Positions 38,463 to 48,351 of a stretch of 64,000 nt of DNA are shown here, one piece after another. The notes beneath the pieces were generated by a model, which was given only the letters and a program-made list of their open reading frames with translations, had not been told where the DNA came from and did no database searches. Numbering within the stretch: the stretch's first letter is position 1; each line of letters starts with the position of its first letter. This stretch comes from Chrysiogenes arsenatis DSM 11915 (GTDB lineage Bacteria > Chrysiogenota > Chrysiogenetes > Chrysiogenales > Chrysiogenaceae). The position numbers were made by a program, and so were the translations under genes. The stretch covers positions 147,348 to 211,347 of the forward strand of contig NZ_AWNK01000007.1 of NCBI RefSeq assembly GCF_000469585.1. Reading direction: 5' to 3'.

Positions 38463-39346
38463 AACTCGCAGCTATAGATATTGGTTCTAACGCCATGCGC
38501 CTACTGATTGCCAATGTATACGAACGGAATGGCGAAGGGGTGAATATCAAAAAGGGGGCGTTATACCGCATACCGCTGCGTTTAGGAGACGACGCCTTTT
38601 TGCAGGGCGCCATTTCGCCTACTAAAGTTGATGACCTGATAAAAACTATGATCGCTTACCGTAACATTATGGAAGTGTCCAAAATAGAAGGGTATCTGGC
38701 ATGTGCCACTTCGGCATTGCGCGATGCCGTGAATCGGGAAGACGTTGTAAAGCGCGTTGCTATTGAGAGTGGCGTGCATATCGAAATCATTAGTGGGGCA
38801 CGGGAAGCCGAAATCATTGCCCACAATTCCTCCAGTGCCATCAGTCCGAACGGGTCGTACTTGTATATCGATGTTGGTGGTGGCTCGACCGAATTAACCT
38901 ATTATCGCGATGGAGTGCGCGTTGTTTCGCGTTCGTTTGACATTGGCACCGTCCGACTGCTCAATAATCTTGTTCCAGACGAGCGCTGGAAAGAACTGCG
39001 CGAGTGGTTGCGTCAGACCGTTGCTGACGATAAAGCCATTCAGGCCATCGGTTCTGGGGGGAATATCAATAAAATCTACAAACTTACCGGCCCGAAAGAG
39101 GGACACCCCCTATCGCAGGAAAAACTCGCTGAAACCGTGAAAATGCTCAGCGCACTTTCGATGGATGAGCGGATGAAACAAATTGGCTTGCGTGAAGATC
39201 GCGCTGACGTCATCGTTCCCGCTGGTCAAATCGTGCTGAGTATTCTGCGTTGGGGAAAAATCCGCCGCATTATTGTGCCGAAAATCGGCCTCTCTGATGG
39301 TATCGTTGCCATGCTGTATCAAGAGCGGATGCAATGCCAGGTGTAA
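38459..39346 (+). CDS. ppx: Exopolyphosphatase / pppGpp phosphatase family protein (Ppx/GppA)
   Basis: 295 residues, a short single-module Ppx/GppA lacking the C-terminal HD-like extension of E. coli Ppx (513 residues). Actin-fold ATPase motifs: AAIDIGSNAMRLLIA at the N-terminus and LYIDVGGGSTELTYY near residue 140. It releases Pi from the end of polyphosphate or acts on pppGpp. It begins with GTG overlapping the ppk stop, and its own 3' end overlaps the next permease gene by 13 bp. Confidence 0.9.
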   Translation: MKLAAIDIGSNAMRLLIANVYERNGEGVNIKKGALYRIPLRLGDDAFLQGAISPTKVDDLIKTMIAYRNIMEVSKIEGYLACATSALRDAVNREDVVKRVAIESGVHIEIISGAREAEIIAHNSSSAISPNGSYLYIDVGGGSTELTYYRDGVRVVSRSFDIGTVRLLNNLVPDERWKELREWLRQTVADDKAIQAIGSGGNINKIYKLTGPKEGHPLSQEKLAETVKMLSALSMDERMKQIGLREDRADVIVPAGQIVLSILRWGKIRRIIVPKIGLSDGIVAMLYQERMQCQV

Positions 39347-40326
39347 TCTGGTACCTCGTCAAAAGGATTGTTGGGATGATTCCCCTCTTGCTGGGGATAT
39401 CGATCATCTCATTTATTACGATACATCTGACGCCGGGTGACCCTGTATCGTTGGTAAATGATCTGAATCCAGAAGTTAGCCGCGAAGCTACCGCCCGGTT
39501 GTACGCCATGTACGGCCTTGATCAACCGTTGCATATACAATTTTGGGAATGGCTTTCGCGTATGGCAACCTTTGACTTTGGTGAAAGCTTTTCGCCTGAC
39601 CGTCGCCCCGTAGCCACGATTATTGTCGAACGACTTCCGATAACGCTTGGGATTAACGTGGTCAGTCTTATTGTGATTTTTGCCGTTTCGATGTTGCTGG
39701 GAATTATTTCTGCCGTGCGGAAAGATTCACTCTGGGATAAAGGGATCACTGTTTTTGTTTTTGTGTTATTCGCACTTCCTGGCTTTTGGATCGCGCTTTT
39801 GTGCATCATGTTTTTCAGCGTTGAACTTGGGTGGTTTCCTGTCAGCGGCATTAAAAGCTTTCATTACCACGCCCTGTCGCCACTCGGCAAAATCCTTGAT
39901 ATTGCGCATCACCTCGTGTTGCCAGTTGCGGTTTCCATTCTGGGGTCGCTGGCGGGAATCAGTCGCTACATGCGCTCCAGCATGCTGGGTGTACTTTCGC
40001 AGGATTACATTCTGACCGCCCGCTCCAAAGGGTTGAGCGAATATCGCGTGGTAGGCATTCATGCGCTGCGCAATGCGCTGATTCCCGTTATCACCATTTT
40101 GGGGCTCTCTTTACCGGGGCTGATCGGCGGCAGTGTAATCTTTGAAACCATTTTTTCCATTCCTGGCATGGGACAGCTTTTTTATCAGTCGGTTATGTCA
40201 CGTGATTATCCTGTGGTAATGGGCATTTTGGTGATTGGAGCACTGTTGACATTGGTGGGTAATCTGCTGGCGGATATTTTGTACGCCGTTGCCGATCCGC
40301 GTATTCGCCTTGCGGGGAGGCCGTAA
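39334..40326 (+). CDS. ABC transporter permease, DppB/OppB type
   Basis: 330 residues with about six membrane helices. The start (WYLVKRIVGMIPLLLGISII) and the cytoplasmic coupling loop (YILTARSKGLSEYRVVGIHALRNALIPVI, near residues 226-254) are typical of peptide or nickel importers of the Dpp/Opp family. It overlaps the ppx end by 13 bp and abuts the DppC-type gene. No binding protein or ATPase gene is visible in the window, so the cargo is unknown. Confidence 0.9.
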   Translation: MPGVIWYLVKRIVGMIPLLLGISIISFITIHLTPGDPVSLVNDLNPEVSREATARLYAMYGLDQPLHIQFWEWLSRMATFDFGESFSPDRRPVATIIVERLPITLGINVVSLIVIFAVSMLLGIISAVRKDSLWDKGITVFVFVLFALPGFWIALLCIMFFSVELGWFPVSGIKSFHYHALSPLGKILDIAHHLVLPVAVSILGSLAGISRYMRSSMLGVLSQDYILTARSKGLSEYRVVGIHALRNALIPVITILGLSLPGLIGGSVIFETIFSIPGMGQLFYQSVMSRDYPVVMGILVIGALLTLVGNLLADILYAVADPRIRLAGRP

Positions 40327-41157
40327 ATGTTACGATTTTTCTGGGAATCATTTCGCCATAGCTGGTTAGGAATGAGTGGTGCACTGATTATTGTCGCCAT
40401 TATTCTGGTGGCACTTGGAGCGCCGTGGCTGGCGCCGTATGATCCGAATGCCGTTGACCTTACCAAAGTGCTCATGCCTCCATCTCCCGAAAACTGGCTT
40501 GGAACCGATGATTTGGGGCGTGATGTGCTGTCGCGCATGATTCATGGCGCGTCGATATCGCTCCTGGTTGGTATTGTGGCTGTTGGCATTTCGCTCATTA
40601 TCGGCACGTTAATGGGTGCCTTTTCTGGCTATGCTGGTGGTTGGATAGACACGTTATCTATGCGTTTTGTCGATATCATGCTTTGTTTCCCTTCCTTCTT
40701 CTTGATCCTTGCCGTCATCGCGTTTTTGCAACCAAGCATCTACAATATTATGGCAGTGATTGGTTTAACCAGTTGGATGGGGGTTGCGCGGCTGGTGAGA
40801 GCTGAATTTTTGCGTAACAAAGAGCTTGGCTACGTGCTTTCGGCACGGGTTTCCGGTTGTTCGTCGGCGCGGATTATCTTCCGGCATCTCCTCCCTGCCA
40901 GTTATCCCAGCATTATCGTCGCGGCAACGCTCGGCGTTGCTGGAGCAATATTGACCGAATCGGCACTGAGTTTCTTAGGGATAGGTGTACAGCCGCCAAC
41001 CCCAAGTTGGGGCAATATGCTGGCAGCGGGAAAAGAAAACATCGATTTTGCGTGGTGGCTCAGCCTGTTTCCCGGACTCGCTATATTTATTGCCGTGATG
41101 GGCTTCAACCTGCTGGGTGAAGGGTTACGCGATGTGTTAAGCTATGAAGAGCGGTGA
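40327..41157 (+). CDS. ABC transporter permease, DppC/OppC type
   Basis: 276 residues. The N-terminal segment before the first helix, the LAPYDPNAVDL and NWLGTDDLGRDVLSRMIHGA motifs and the coupling loop (YVLSARVSGCSSARIIFRHLLPASYPSII) are all characteristic of the second permease of Dpp/Opp transporters. It starts directly after the DppB-type stop and should pair with it. No ATPase or solute-binding protein follows. Confidence 0.9.
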   Translation: MLRFFWESFRHSWLGMSGALIIVAIILVALGAPWLAPYDPNAVDLTKVLMPPSPENWLGTDDLGRDVLSRMIHGASISLLVGIVAVGISLIIGTLMGAFSGYAGGWIDTLSMRFVDIMLCFPSFFLILAVIAFLQPSIYNIMAVIGLTSWMGVARLVRAEFLRNKELGYVLSARVSGCSSARIIFRHLLPASYPSIIVAATLGVAGAILTESALSFLGIGVQPPTPSWGNMLAAGKENIDFAWWLSLFPGLAIFIAVMGFNLLGEGLRDVLSYEER

Positions 41158-41189
41158 CTCATTCATGTCGACTAATTCTTATGAGGTGC

Positions 41190-41972
41190 ATGATGAGAAA
41201 TGTTTCTGTGCCATTATGTTTGAGTTTCTTGCTTGCGGTGTGTGCCGCGTCGAGTGCTGCGGCGCAAGAATCGGTTTTTAAGGCAGCTATCGGTGGGATG
41301 GCGCTTGTCGCGCCGGATTATGAGGGCTCGGACGACTATCGCGTGCGGGCGTTGCCACTAATAGACATGACCTATGGCGAGCATTTTTTTGTGCATACGC
41401 GGCGTGGTATCGGGTGGCGTGTCGCTCCTGACTCCCGGCAGTGGGATGCCAGCATAGCGCTTGGCTACCGTTTTGGGCGCAAAGAAAGTGATAATCAGGC
41501 GTTGCAGGGATTGGGCGATGTGCGTGGTGGCGCGGAGCTGGTAGTGGCAGCGAGTTATCTGTTGGCGCCACTTACCTTGAGTGTTGAGGCGCGCCATCAA
41601 GTCAACGACAGTAATGGGGGAACAGTGCTGGAGTTGAAAAGTGCGTACCGCATCCCGTGTCCCCATGAACGAGTGTTCAGTGCTTTGACGCCGAGTGTGA
41701 CGTGGGCAAACCGTGAGTATATGGCAAGTCGTTTTGGTATCACTGCGGCGCAGTCGCTCCGTTCTGGCTATGCCCCTTTTCAGGCCGATGCAGGGATCAA
41801 AGATGTAGGTGTTGCGTGGACGCTTCAGTACAGCGTTACACCTAGCGTGACGCTTTCTTCCCTGATAAGTTATAGTCGGTTGGTGGGCGATGCGGCGCAG
41901 AGTCCGATGGTTCGCTTGGAAGGGTCAGCCGATCAAATGCGTGGTGGCGTTGGTGTCGCGTATCGCTTTTAA
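41190..41972 (+). CDS. MipA/OmpV family outer-membrane protein
   Basis: 260 residues. A signal peptide ([20 protein letters not shown], cleavage near AAAQ) is followed by a beta-barrel pattern: [20 protein letters not shown], then alternating polar/hydrophobic strands, ending in an aromatic residue (GVGVAYRF), as for Bam-assembled barrels. MipA relatives scaffold murein enzymes or act as porin-like proteins. It starts 32 bp after the permease stop (GAGGTG upstream), and could be in the same transcript. Confidence 0.82.
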   Translation: MMRNVSVPLCLSFLLAVCAASSAAAQESVFKAAIGGMALVAPDYEGSDDYRVRALPLIDMTYGEHFFVHTRRGIGWRVAPDSRQWDASIALGYRFGRKESDNQALQGLGDVRGGAELVVAASYLLAPLTLSVEARHQVNDSNGGTVLELKSAYRIPCPHERVFSALTPSVTWANREYMASRFGITAAQSLRSGYAPFQADAGIKDVGVAWTLQYSVTPSVTLSSLISYSRLVGDAAQSPMVRLEGSADQMRGGVGVAYRF

Positions 41973-42012
41973 CGGCAATTTGAGGAAAAACACATCAGTA
42001 AAGGAGAACACT

Positions 42013-42621
42013 ATGCAAGTCCTTATTGTTCAGTACAGTCTCTACGGTCACACCTACCAGATGGCAAAAGCAGTGGCAGAAGGGGTTCAGGCGGTTGTGG
42101 GGTGCGAAGCGGTTATCAAGCGGGTTCCCGAAACGCTTTCTGATGAGGTGCTCGCGAAAATGGGAGCGTTAGAAGCGCAGCAGAGCATGGCTCACGTTCC
42201 GGTTGCCGCAGTGGAGGATCTTGCCAAGGCGGACGCCATTATTTTTGGTTCACCGACCCGCTTTGGTAACATGTGCGCACAAATGCGGCAGTTTATTGAT
42301 GCTACGGGCGGGTTATGGCAGCAGGGGGCGTTGGTGGGGAAAGTCGGCAGTGTTTTTGTGAGCACGGCGTCGCAGCATGGCGGGCAGGAATCGACTATCC
42401 TGAATTTCCACACGACACTGCTGCACCACGGCATGGTGATTGTCGGTTTGCCGTATGCTTTTGCCGGGCAACTGGAGATGAGCGAAATTACCGGCGGCTC
42501 TCCATACGGCGCGACGACTATTGCGGGTGCTCGTGGAGAGCGGATGCCAAGCCAGAATGAACTCGCGGGAGCTCGCTTTCAGGGTGAGCATGTCGCGCGT
42601 ATTGCGAAAAAACTCGCTTAG
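42013..42621 (+). CDS. wrbA: NAD(P)H:quinone oxidoreductase WrbA
   Basis: 202 residues, normal length. Flavodoxin-like FMN protein that reduces quinones by two electrons, giving protection from redox stress. Seen: N-terminal [19 protein letters not shown], the FMN loop [21 protein letters not shown] and the family-specific ending [21 protein letters not shown]. The ATG follows AAGGAG by 6 bp. Its TAG stop interlocks with the TAA of convergent trkH. Confidence 0.93.
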   Translation: MQVLIVQYSLYGHTYQMAKAVAEGVQAVVGCEAVIKRVPETLSDEVLAKMGALEAQQSMAHVPVAAVEDLAKADAIIFGSPTRFGNMCAQMRQFIDATGGLWQQGALVGKVGSVFVSTASQHGGQESTILNFHTTLLHHGMVIVGLPYAFAGQLEMSEITGGSPYGATTIAGARGERMPSQNELAGARFQGEHVARIAKKLA

Positions 42622-44063
42622 AACCGTGACCAGAAAGCGCGCGAGAAGAGGACGAAAAAGGTGTAGCACTCCAGTCGACCGATGATCATGCCGAGCGACA
42701 GCACCAGCTTGTCATACCAAGCAAAGAAGGCGTAGTTATCGTACGGGCCGACTTCGCCAAATCCGGGGCCAATACTGCCCACAATCGCCAGTGATGCGGT
42801 AATCGCCGTCCACAGATCGAAGCCGCGCACGGCAAGGTAGAGCACAAGAGCTGAGGTGGTCAGAAAGTAGAGCGCGAAAAAACCGAGCACTACCGTAATA
42901 GTTTCTGGTGCGAGCCGTTTGTTGCCGATCTGAAGCGGGTACACCGCGCGTGGGTGGATGATTTTTTTTAGTTCGACACTCAGCGTGCGAAAGAGCACCA
43001 CGTAGCGGATGACTTTAATACCGCCGGACGTCGACCCCGCACAGCCGCCGATGACCATTGTCAGAAGGGCAAACACAATGGCCGCATCATACCATTGTTC
43101 ATAGTCAATACTGGCAAATCCCGTCGTGGTCATGAGCGATGCAATCGTAAAAGCGGCGTGCATTAAGGTTTCAAGATACGGCAGTTCCGCGCTGCGGCTC
43201 CATTGTGCGAGCGACATTCCCAGCGCGAAACAACAGAATATCAGCAAATAGAGCCGCGTTTCGGCAGTGCGATATCCACTCAAATCGCGACTGAGTGCCT
43301 TGAAGTGCGCCAGAAAACTAATGCCGGCAATGAGCATAAAACCGGTAGTAAGCCAGATAATGAGCGGGTTATCGGCGTAAAACGCCATCGAAGTATTTTT
43401 GGTGGAGAATCCCCCAGTACCCAGCGTAGAAAAGGCGTGATTGATGGCATCAAACAGGTTCATACCCGCCAGCAGCAGCGCGATGATATTAGCGACGGTG
43501 AGTAGGCAGTAGACTTTCCAAAGCGCTAACGCAGTGTCGTGAATATGCGGTGTCAGTTTTTCGACCCCAATCCCCGAAGATTCAGCCTTATAAAGCTGCA
43601 TGACGCCATTGCCGATATACGGCAAAATAGCGATGCTGAAAACGATAATCCCCATCCCACCAAACCAGTGTGTCGCGCTACGCCATATTAAAATCATGTT
43701 CGGCAGACTTTCGATATCGCTGATGATAGTTGCCCCAGTCGTGGTAAAACCGCTGATAGCTTCAAAGATACCCTCGACATACGACGAGCAGCCATACAGC
43801 GCAAACGGCAGGCCACCGATGATACCGAGCAACAGCCAAACGAGGCTGACGACGAGCATTCCTTCGCGCGAACCTAGCTGTGTCTGGTGGTGGCGCAGCG
43901 TCAGCAGCACTGCGCCGCTGAGAGTCATCACGCCCAGTGCCAGTAAGGTAAAAGGAAGGTATGGCTCGCCATAGATGATGCCCGTGAGAATGGGAACAAT
44001 CATCAGGAAACCCACGAGCAGTGAAATAACCGCCAGCGACTTGGCAATACTGAGGTAATTCAC
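42618..44063 (-). CDS. trkH: Trk potassium uptake membrane subunit TrkH
   Basis: 481 residues, four membrane-pore-membrane repeats with the K+ selectivity glycines visible ([47 protein letters not shown]). It imports K+ together with cytoplasmic TrkA. The start overlaps the trkA stop by 4 bp, showing coupled translation. Confidence 0.95.
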   Translation of the reverse strand: MNYLSIAKSLAVISLLVGFLMIVPILTGIIYGEPYLPFTLLALGVMTLSGAVLLTLRHHQTQLGSREGMLVVSLVWLLLGIIGGLPFALYGCSSYVEGIFEAISGFTTTGATIISDIESLPNMILIWRSATHWFGGMGIIVFSIAILPYIGNGVMQLYKAESSGIGVEKLTPHIHDTALALWKVYCLLTVANIIALLLAGMNLFDAINHAFSTLGTGGFSTKNTSMAFYADNPLIIWLTTGFMLIAGISFLAHFKALSRDLSGYRTAETRLYLLIFCCFALGMSLAQWSRSAELPYLETLMHAAFTIASLMTTTGFASIDYEQWYDAAIVFALLTMVIGGCAGSTSGGIKVIRYVVLFRTLSVELKKIIHPRAVYPLQIGNKRLAPETITVVLGFFALYFLTTSALVLYLAVRGFDLWTAITASLAIVGSIGPGFGEVGPYDNYAFFAWYDKLVLSLGMIIGRLECYTFFVLFSRAFWSRF

Positions 44064-45400
44064 CGCAGTACCTTCTTTTTAACCTGCGCGAGAACACTTT
44101 CGATACAAAAGATAATCAGCAGATCATCCGGCTCGACGATAAAATTGCCGGAAAGCAGTATTGCCTGTTCGTTGCGCATGCACGCGACTGCTAGGGAGCC
44201 TTCTGGAAACGGTATCTGCGATATCTTTTGCCCAGCCAGAGACGATTTTTGTGGTACCGACCAGCGGAGTACTACTCCTTGTTTCCCGAGGAAGTAACTC
44301 TCGGCGAGCATGGTTTTTCCTTCAGAAAGCTTTTGCAGTAGCGAAGTGACGGTCGCCAGTTTGGGCCCAGCGGCAATATCAAGCCCCATGGCATGCGCCA
44401 GCTCGTAGTATTCATTATTGGAACTCAGGCTGATAACGCGTGGCACGCCAGCTTTCAGCGCACTCATACCCATGATAACGTTATATTCATCATTGAGTGT
44501 GGCAGCGATCAGCACATCGGCGAGGTGAAAGCTTTCCTGGTAAAAAATGCCGGTCGTCGTGTGACGATCGTTGAGCACCAGCACGTCGTCACCCAGTTTG
44601 AGGGCAGCATGTTCACAGTCGGCGAGATCGCGGTCGAGCAATTTGACTTGTGCTCCGCTTTCGCTGAGTGCTTTTGCTATCACAATACCAATGTCGTTCG
44701 CTCCCAGTACCACGGCTCGTTTAATGGTGTGTCCGAAGTGGAGTTCCGTTGATTCGGCAAACGCCTTCAGGTCGCTGTCGGCGCCCAGAACATAGAGGCG
44801 ATCTTTGAGGAGGATTTCCGTGCGACCATTCGGTATGAGTAGAGTTCCTTCCCGCTCAATGGCGCAGGCGATAATGCGCCCGCGAAAGGATTGCATCAGA
44901 TTGGCAATCGTCTGCTGGTGCAGCGCCTGATTGGTGATATCAAGGGCGATGGCTTTCACGGTTTGTGACGAAAACGTGATGACGTCGCGCGCCCAGGAAT
45001 TTTCCAGCAATTCCAGCACCGTTGTGGCGGCCTCATGTTCCGGTGAAACGATGAAATCAATGGACGCAAGTGCGTCAATGCCGATCTCCAGAAGCATTTG
45101 ATTATGAATACGTGCCATTTTGCGATGCACTTTCAGGCAAGAAGAAACAATAAGGGAAGCGGTTATATTGACTTCGTCGGTACTGGTGACGGCTATGAAC
45201 AGATCATATTCGCGTAAGGGAAGTTTAGTATAGCTGGCAGGGTCGGCTGCGCTGCCATGAACGCTGAGGATATCAAGATCTTCTCCAGCTTTTTCCAGAC
45301 GGTAGGCATCCGAGTCGATCACTACCACATTGTTGTGCGGACTCAGCACTCGCGCGAGATCGCGCCCGACGCGCCCAGCACCGGCAATGATAATGTCCAT
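44060..45400 (-). CDS. trkA: Trk system regulatory subunit TrkA
   Basis: 446 residues with two RCK modules. Each starts with an NAD(H)-binding Rossmann glycine motif (GAGRVGRDLARVL at residues 6-18 and VLGANDIGIVIAKAL near 232) and is followed by a TrkA-C regulatory domain. It gates TrkH in response to nucleotides. First gene of the trkA-trkH pair; divergent from dnaX over about 180 bp. Confidence 0.95.
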   Translation of the reverse strand: MDIIIAGAGRVGRDLARVLSPHNNVVVIDSDAYRLEKAGEDLDILSVHGSAADPASYTKLPLREYDLFIAVTSTDEVNITASLIVSSCLKVHRKMARIHNQMLLEIGIDALASIDFIVSPEHEAATTVLELLENSWARDVITFSSQTVKAIALDITNQALHQQTIANLMQSFRGRIIACAIEREGTLLIPNGRTEILLKDRLYVLGADSDLKAFAESTELHFGHTIKRAVVLGANDIGIVIAKALSESGAQVKLLDRDLADCEHAALKLGDDVLVLNDRHTTTGIFYQESFHLADVLIAATLNDEYNVIMGMSALKAGVPRVISLSSNNEYYELAHAMGLDIAAGPKLATVTSLLQKLSEGKTMLAESYFLGKQGVVLRWSVPQKSSLAGQKISQIPFPEGSLAVACMRNEQAILLSGNFIVEPDDLLIIFCIESVLAQVKKKVLR

Positions 45401-45581
45401 GCACGCTCCTGAAGGTGTTACTTGCGAACCAGAGCAGCACTGTACTCCGATTGGGCGGAGTGATCAACTGGGTTTGCGCGAAATTATATGACTCCCATGC
45501 TCTCTTTCAGCTGTTGCGGTTGCCATACGAATACGCATGGTGGTATCCTGCGAAGCAGATAAGAGTAAGGGAGTTTCGCTG

Positions 45582-47216
45582 ATGTCCTACGTTGTCTACG
45601 CCCGCAAGTATCGTCCGAAAAAATTTGCCGATGTCGTCGGGCAGCAGCATATCTGCCGCACGTTGCTCAATGCCATTCGTCAGGATCGCTTGCCGCATGC
45701 CTTGGTTTTTAACGGGCCGCGCGGTGTTGGCAAGACATCGACGGCGCGGATTCTTGCAAAAAGCTTGAACTGTCTTGAGCAGCACGAAGGTGAGCCGTGC
45801 GGTGTGTGTCGCCACTGCGAGGCGATTGATAGTGGGGCGTTTCTTGATGTGGTCGAGATGGACGCGGCGTCGAGCCGTGGTATCGACGCCATGAAGGCGA
45901 TGATCGAAGAGGTTCATTTTACGCCTGTTCATGGTAGTTGGAAGGTTTATATCATCGACGAATTTCACATGCTTACAAAAGAGGCCTTTAACGCGTTTTT
46001 GAAAACGCTGGAAGAGCCCCCGCCACATACGGTTTTTATCTTGGCTACTACAGATCTCCACAAAGTTAACCCTACAATTCTTTCGCGTTGCCAGCGTCAT
46101 GATTTTCGCCGTATTGGCATGAGTGACATGGTTGAGGCCTTGGCGCAAATTTTGCGTACCGAAAATATTCCATTCGAGCCACAGGCGCTGGAAATCATTG
46201 TACGCAACTCGGAAGGGTGCATGCGTGATGCTGAGTCGTTGCTGGATCGGATTGTCAGCTATGCTGATGGAGAGCTGAAGGCGGACGAAGTGGCGAGCCT
46301 GCTGGGAACGACGTCGTTACAGACGGTGTTGCAGTTTTTTGAGCTGTTGCGGCAGCGCGATATTTCCGGTTTGCTCGCCCTACTGGAATCGCTGGATGCC
46401 AGCGGAATTGATATCCGCAATCTGACGCGTCAGTTGCTGGAAGGGTGCCGCCACGTGAGTTTAGCTATACAAGGGATTTATCCGCATGATTGCGATGAGT
46501 CGGCACTGGCAATGTTGCGCCAGTTGGCGGATTCTGATCCACGGGTGTTGGACATGGTATACGCGATCCTGCGCGAGTGCTTCATTCAGCTTAGTAATAC
46601 CCCGTTTCCGCGATACGATTTAGAGTTTGCGCTGATCCGCGCGGCACATATTGTTCCCGGAGTGGCGGTTGACGCCCTGTTATCGTTGCTGCAAGGCGAG
46701 GTGGTGCCACCAGTGGAAGTGGCTTCACGCGGTGCCATGCCGGAAAAAAAAACTCTAGCACCAGCAGTTTGTGAGTCGAGTGTAATAGCTAAACCGGCTC
46801 CTAAGGCTGTTCCGGAAAGTGTTGGTTTGCAGCAGCGGCTGGCAGAAGAAGTAATGCAGTTCGACCCGCCGCTGGGCGGGATGCTCCGTAACGTGAAGTT
46901 AGTTGCGGGGGCGAGTGCGGGGAGTTTTACGCTTATGGTGGCCGAAGCTCAGCGTTCAATTTTTCGTACTGAAAAGATGTATCGCTTGGAGCAGGTGCTT
47001 GGGCAGATAGTTGGCGGGGCGGTAACTATTGCACTTCAGGCGGATCAGAGTGAACATCGTGAAACATTGGCCACGCATGAGCGGCGCATGGAGGAAGACC
47101 GTAATGAGGAATTGCGTCAGGAAATTGAGGCACACCCGCTGGCCAAAGAGCTTATGCGTACGTTGAACGGCACTTTAGTGTCTTTCAAGGTGCTTGATGT
47201 GCAAAATAAAACATAA
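45582..47216 (+). CDS. dnaX: DNA polymerase III tau (and probably gamma) subunit DnaX
   Basis: 544 residues. AAA+ clamp-loader ATPase: KYRPKKFADVVGQ, Walker A GPRGVGKTSTAR (about 44-55), a zinc module (CGVCRHCEAID, plus an upstream Cys), Walker B/sensor IIDEFHMLTKEAFNAFLKTLEEPP and the SRC motif. Residues 1-370 form domains I-III; the rest is the tau-specific tail. At codons 388-391 an A9 run (46744-46752) creates a slippage site; see the separate entry. The ATG at 45582 has AAGGGAG upstream. It leads the common dnaX-ybaB-recR group. Confidence 0.95.
   Translation: MSYVVYARKYRPKKFADVVGQQHICRTLLNAIRQDRLPHALVFNGPRGVGKTSTARILAKSLNCLEQHEGEPCGVCRHCEAIDSGAFLDVVEMDAASSRGIDAMKAMIEEVHFTPVHGSWKVYIIDEFHMLTKEAFNAFLKTLEEPPPHTVFILATTDLHKVNPTILSRCQRHDFRRIGMSDMVEALAQILRTENIPFEPQALEIIVRNSEGCMRDAESLLDRIVSYADGELKADEVASLLGTTSLQTVLQFFELLRQRDISGLLALLESLDASGIDIRNLTRQLLEGCRHVSLAIQGIYPHDCDESALAMLRQLADSDPRVLDMVYAILRECFIQLSNTPFPRYDLEFALIRAAHIVPGVAVDALLSLLQGEVVPPVEVASRGAMPEKKTLAPAVCESSVIAKPAPKAVPESVGLQQRLAEEVMQFDPPLGGMLRNVKLVAGASAGSFTLMVAEAQRSIFRTEKMYRLEQVLGQIVGGAVTIALQADQSEHRETLATHERRMEEDRNEELRQEIEAHPLAKELMRTLNGTLVSFKVLDVQNKT
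46744..46752 (+). promoter_or_regulatory. A9 slippage site inside dnaX
   Basis: Nine consecutive As span codons 388-391 (GAA AAA AAA ACT). Loss of one A gives an immediate TAG (about 391 residues); a -1 ribosomal shift, or one extra A, reaches TGA within ten codons (about 397 residues). Both outcomes end right after clamp-loader domain III, as in the gamma form. Slippery A runs produce gamma in E. coli (ribosomal) and Thermus (transcriptional). Confidence 0.55.
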
Positions 47217-47272
47217 ATGTTGAATGTTTTAAAATTGAATGTACTTTTTAAGGTACCGTAAGGGAGTGACTT

Positions 47273-47605
47273 ATGGCAAAAGGTTTCGGTGGCATGAATA
47301 ACATGCAGGGTATTTTAAAGCAGGCGCAAGCTATGCAGGAAAAAATGGCGCGGATGCAAGAAGAGGCAGAGAGTAAGACGGTCGAAGTTGCTGTTGGTGG
47401 CGGTATGGTTAAAGTCGTCGCGAATGGAAAAAATCGTATTATTTCGCTGAAAATCGCTCCCGAAATCATTGATCCGGAAGATCCCGAAATGTTGCAGGAT
47501 TTGGTTATTTCGGCGGTGAATGAAGCTCAGGAAAAAGTGCAGCAGATGGTGCAGGATGAAATGAGCAAAATCACTGGCGGGATGAAAATTCCAGGATTTA
47601 TGTGA
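47273..47605 (+). CDS. ybaB: YbaB/EbfC nucleoid-associated protein
   Basis: 110 residues. Small dimeric DNA-binding protein. Seen: a Met/Gln-rich N-terminal helix (MQGILKQAQAMQEKMARMQE), the central VEVAVGGGMVKVVANGK and a C-terminal amphipathic helix. Located between dnaX and recR as in most bacteria. The stop overlaps the recR start (TGATG). Confidence 0.94.
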   Translation: MAKGFGGMNNMQGILKQAQAMQEKMARMQEEAESKTVEVAVGGGMVKVVANGKNRIISLKIAPEIIDPEDPEMLQDLVISAVNEAQEKVQQMVQDEMSKITGGMKIPGFM

Positions 47606-48237
47606 TGTATCCGCTGCTGGTGCAGCGACTTGCCTTGTCGCTTGTGGCCTTGCCTGGGGTGGGGAAGCGCAGTGGTTTGCGGTATGCGCGCGAAATTGCC
47701 TTGTGGAGTTCGCAGCAGCGTCAGGAACTTCTTCTGCAGTTGCAGGCAATGGAGTCCGGCCTGGCTCCGTGTCCTGAATGTCATGGGCTTATGGAGCAGC
47801 AACGATGCCCACTGTGTCATTCTGTGCAGCGCGACTTGCGGGTTTTGTGCGTCGTGGAAAGCTATGCTGATGTGGTCGCTATTGAGGAAGCTGGTTGCTA
47901 TCGTGGCCACTATCACATTCTTGGCGGCGCGGTCAGTCCGATGGAAAATCGGCGCTGGGAGGATTTGTATGGTGCCGATGTTGCCGAGCATGTTTATCGG
48001 CTGCGAGCAGATCGTTTGGTGGTGGCAACCAGTAATACTCCGGAGGGAAATATTACGGCGCGAATGGTACAAGACGCTGTTATACAATCGCGGTCTGATC
48101 TGCCAATTTATTTCCTTGGTCAACAGCTCTTGTCAGGCGTTAGAGTTGAAAACCTCTCTGGTGAAATGCTGAAATTAGCCTTTGAAAATGTCGAAATTGA
48201 GCATGAACGGAAAAGCAAAGAGATCGTCTCTTTGTGA
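47605..48237 (+). CDS. recR: Recombination mediator RecR
   Basis: 210 residues. Helix-hairpin-helix LVALPGVGKRSGLRYA (about 12-27), a C4 zinc finger (CPECHGLMEQQRCPLC, near 53-68), a Toprim domain (VVESYADVVAIE, then GGAVSPMENRRWEDL) and a Walker-like end. It works with RecO and RecF to load RecA at gaps. The ATG at 47605 overlaps the ybaB stop; a GTG one codon earlier is possible. Confidence 0.95.
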   Translation: MYPLLVQRLALSLVALPGVGKRSGLRYAREIALWSSQQRQELLLQLQAMESGLAPCPECHGLMEQQRCPLCHSVQRDLRVLCVVESYADVVAIEEAGCYRGHYHILGGAVSPMENRRWEDLYGADVAEHVYRLRADRLVVATSNTPEGNITARMVQDAVIQSRSDLPIYFLGQQLLSGVRVENLSGEMLKLAFENVEIEHERKSKEIVSL

Positions 48238-48289
48238 TAGTTTAATCAAAAGCTGTTTGGATTTTTTATGTTCCGTTGCAGATTTTGCT

Positions 48290-48317
48290 TTGAAACGTCC
48301 GTTCTTTCTGTCATACT
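48290..48317 (+). promoter_or_regulatory. Candidate promoter of the oxidoreductase operon
   Basis: TTGAAA (48290-48295) and CATACT (48312-48317), 16 bp apart, lie 35 bp before the first gene of the pair. Moderate match to sigma-70 consensus. Confidence 0.35.
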
Positions 48318-48351
48318 TTCCAAACTTTTGATCATCCAAGGAGGCCTGAGA

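Noticed and set aside
45507-46148. 213-codon minus-strand ORF
   Set aside because: Antisense to the highly conserved N-terminus of dnaX.
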